This document shows positions 61,334 through 64,000 of a stretch of 64,000 bases of DNA, in pieces. Numbering within the stretch: position 1 is the first letter of the stretch; the number at the start of each line of letters is the position of its first letter. The stretch comes from Hyperoplus lanceolatus (lineage: Eukaryota > Chordata > Actinopteri > Uranoscopiformes > Ammodytidae), in NCBI GenBank assembly GCA_026929865.2, contig CM049402.1, positions 10,753,001 to 10,817,000 on the forward strand, written 5' to 3'. Below the pieces are notes generated by a model that saw nothing but the letters and a program-made list of their open reading frames with translations, was not told the DNA's origin and made no database searches. The translations under genes and the position numbers were made by a program.

Positions 61334-63696
61334 TGTGTTTTTTTACTTCCAGTATAGTGACATATATGAGCTAAAAGCAGTGCTAAAGGAAAGAGACGGG
61401 GAATAGTCAAAGCATGACACCGATAAAATGGAGAATTAAGCTAAAGAGGTGGGGGGCAAAGACAAACTGTTGGTGAAAGACAGCACAGCCAAAAGAGTTG
61501 CTGTTCTGGTTAGTAAGATATGTGTCACATTGCTGAAACAAAACAGCTTTGCGAACCACCACCACTGCACATTTGTATGCGCTGAATAAGTCAGCGACAA
61601 TGCCAACTTTAATACACAATTTATGTGAAATGTAACAATAAGGTTTTTGACTGAGGTGATTACCTAAATCCTCCAAGTAAAACTGACATGCAAAATATAT
61701 ATTGTAAGCATTATTCACCTGTTTCCCAAATATTTAGTCCCACGCAAACTCCTTTTGCAGCTCATCATAACACACATTTGATTGCCAACTGTAGCGCACC
61801 ACATACAAAATCCAACTGTGATTTATTAGAAATACTATGTTGCTGACACTTTGATTATACACCAATGTCATTGTAATTATGCCATCATTTTGTCATTGGA
61901 GAAATAAACAGCATTGGAAACTACTTTAGATACAGAGTTGCTGCGTAGGTGGGTGGAGGGAGGGACTCATTTTCAGAGTACAACCCTCTAATCAGTTTTT
62001 AACTTCAAACATTTACTTGGGGAGGTAATTGAGGATGACATATGAAGAGAGGCTAGACTGTTCGCAGAGTGTAATTGGAGGTTAATATTCTGTAATTTGT
62101 CTCATCTCAATATGGGACAGATTGGTGGCCAGGGGAGGGGAGATAATCAGGTGAACCAATCACTGTAGTCTGTCTTTAAATTACTGTTGAACTGCTGGGC
62201 GTGATAAGAAAAGCTGATGTGTAGATGAGAGCAGCACAACATTACTAAATGCAACACCTTTGATTGTCTTTCTTTATTTTGTATTCATTTGTAGATCAAA
62301 AGCCATGTCAGTCAGGCAATTAAATTATCATGCAGTGTGCATGCCTATATTCCTATCCATATACTATATAGATGGATGGATAGATATATGGATGGATGAA
62401 TGTCAACGTTATATGGGGCTAATACTCTAAGGAAAGCTATAGTTGTGACAACATGTTGAATAACAGGTAGAACTACCACCTGGTTTTGTTAACTAGACAA
62501 CACTTTTATTCCAAAAGTTTACAGTAAACATTATTAAAATGGTAACAGGATACTGACAAAAACTTTTCAGGAGTTTTATTCCCGTGGCAAAACTAAATTC
62601 TGCAGAATGCAACTTTCTCCTCCGCCCACAGTAGTGGACGGGGGAGAAAAGTCACCACCCTGGAGAGCTCCATAGCTGCTCCCAGCAGCAGGATCAGGAC
62701 CTCTGTGCAAAGTTTTCACAACACTACAGCTAATGTAAAACAGAGCTGGAAGCCTGCAATTTATTTGAGTCATCACAAAACTGTAAAACGGTCCCTGCAG
62801 CAAAAGCGAACACTGGCATTAAATGTGTGCAGTTCAATATTTGGTTCTCTAAATGTGCTCAACTGAATTTGCTGTTGTGGACAAAATGATCAAACCATAG
62901 ACAATGTTATGGTTTGTACTCTTCTACGTTTATGGTTTTTTGAATGATTTAGAAATGGAGAATAGAGCAAAAGATTTAAGGAGAAGGGAATACGATTCAG
63001 TGATGTGTTGACTTGCCAGTGATTATAAGGTTAAGTCTTTTAGGCTTTTTCCTGTAGGAGTCTAGAATGGTTTAAATGAAATTGACATGAGGAGGAGCTG
63101 AAGCAAACGAGGAGACTGAATGAAAAAAAGCAGATGATTTGGACCATTATCAATGTCTACCCTTTTGTCCCTTCCCATGATTCCTCTCTATAGTAGATAT
63201 ATGGGAGGTCTTTAAGAGCTCCTCACCAATCAAAGCAGTGTTCAGTGTGGTGAGAGTAAAGATGGAAAAGTAGTGCAGGGGTTTGTTACTACAGAACAAC
63301 ACTGTGGCCCGTAGTGACAGATCTATCAGCTGTACGGACTGTTTGAAAGCTGCAGAGGTGCCAAAATACAGACAAACAGATTTAGCCACTAGCTGGTGAA
63401 CATTTGGAGCATTCAGAAGAAGAGAGACATATGTATTTCAAATGTTAGTAAAAAACAAAAAAAGAGCTAAAGGACGAGTGCATATTGGATCTGTGACTTC
63501 ACAGGAAGACAGACAGCGCCTTCTGTTGTCGAGATATAACGATTGTGACAACCAACCCGTGTAACATATAACCCCTTTCTCCCCTACGTGGTAGCTAAGA
63601 AGAGCCATTTATGCCTCTTTCTACAACCCTGGCAGCAAGAATGGCTATTGGAAGATTTGTTGTCAAGCGGACGGTGATGTGTTTCTGTATTCACCT
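60313..63696. other. Unique non-coding sequence
   Basis: No gene supported; GT array at 61279. The part at 61950-62220 is of balanced composition with AATTA and TAATCAG cores and no repeats, and could be conserved regulatory DNA, which is untested. GATGGATG units at 62371-62400. Confidence 0.5.
61279..61338. repeat. (GT)n microsatellite
   Basis: About 26 GT units, then TTGTGTG. Confidence 0.96.
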
Positions 63697-63860
63697 ATTG
63701 CATGTACAGTACACTCTCAGATTGCATGTACAGTACACTCTCAGAAAATAAAGGACATCTTTGTACCTTTAGAGGTACAATGGCATGTCACTGAGGCAGT
63801 ACCCTCAAAAGGTACAGCTGTTGTAGCCTTGATCTTGGGTACAAATTTGTACCTTATATT
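63697..63860. repeat. Dispersed repeat fragment starting with a 24-bp tandem duplication
   Basis: The 24-mer at 63697-63720 (ATTGCATGTACAGTACACTC and TCAG) is repeated exactly at 63721-63744. It is followed by a GGTAC-rich stretch (AGAAAATAAAGGAC, TACCTTTAGAGGTACA, AAAGGTACAG, GGGTACAAATTTGTACC), which resembles a repeat common in fish. Family ends are not defined. Confidence 0.55.
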
Positions 63861-63960
63861 GTTCTGCCTGTTTCAATATGTCTGTAAGCTGGTTCAATAA
63901 CATGCTCATCCAAGCAGGAATCACACAAACATGCCCATTTAAGCACAACACTCTCTCTCT

Positions 63961-63961
<1 letters not shown>

Positions 63962-64000
<39 letters not shown>
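63962..64000. repeat. (CA)n microsatellite running off the window
   Basis: CA array beginning at 63962 and reaching the last base, so its true length is unknown. Confidence 0.96.

Overview
This 64 kb window looks like non-coding DNA, intergenic or deep intronic, from a bony fish and probably a percomorph. The call rests on three things visible in the sequence: 21 (GT/CA)n arrays totalling about 1.4 kb, many short DNA transposons of teleost type (hAT, Tc1/mariner, TTAA-flanked and Harbinger-like MITEs), and L2/Rex-type LINE tails and tRNA-derived SINEs typical of fish. No host protein-coding gene, rRNA or functional tRNA could be supported. The only candidate host exon is a 41-nt segment at 39588-39628 with very good splice sites, whose gene I cannot identify.

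Layout. 1-9.2 kb: mostly unique DNA with a Tc1 end (571-863), a palindromic TTAA MITE (2005-2208) and a hAT MITE (7299-7631). 9.27-10.4 kb: a hAT-type element with a perfect 8-bp target duplication, split by a 374-bp element with a 9-bp target duplication; a second copy of that insert with three differences lies at 19525-19898, and a diverged, interrupted inverted copy at 18297-18784 beside a Harbinger-like MITE (18829-19250). 24.3-26 kb: a Tc1-family element whose right half is an inverted copy of its own left end, bounded by two copies of a 140-bp direct repeat, a 130-bp GT array and an inverted LINE tail. 28.2-32.4 kb: a 4.2-kb element with 620-bp inverted arms and a 5-bp target duplication, carrying two LINE remnants. 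34.5-36.4 kb: two hAT-type elements with perfect 8-bp duplications. 44.2-44.9 and 50.2-50.4 kb: SINEs. 47.4 kb: a decayed LINE reverse transcriptase. 51.96-52.7 kb: another hAT element. 53.3-53.9 kb: two TTAA MITEs. 54.7-57.5 kb: a TA-flanked, probably pogo-like element holding a foldback Tc1 derivative (54813-56448), a LINE tail and a remnant acidic C-terminus. 57.5-64 kb: unique DNA, a 177-bp GT array and repeat fragments.

No operon, pathway or defence system is present. What is notable is the architecture of the mobile elements: two unrelated Tc1 elements that each became foldbacks by inverted duplication of one half, nested insertions that give a relative order of events, and a near-identical pair of short elements that points to recent mobility. 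All identities were estimated by eye, and no database search was possible.
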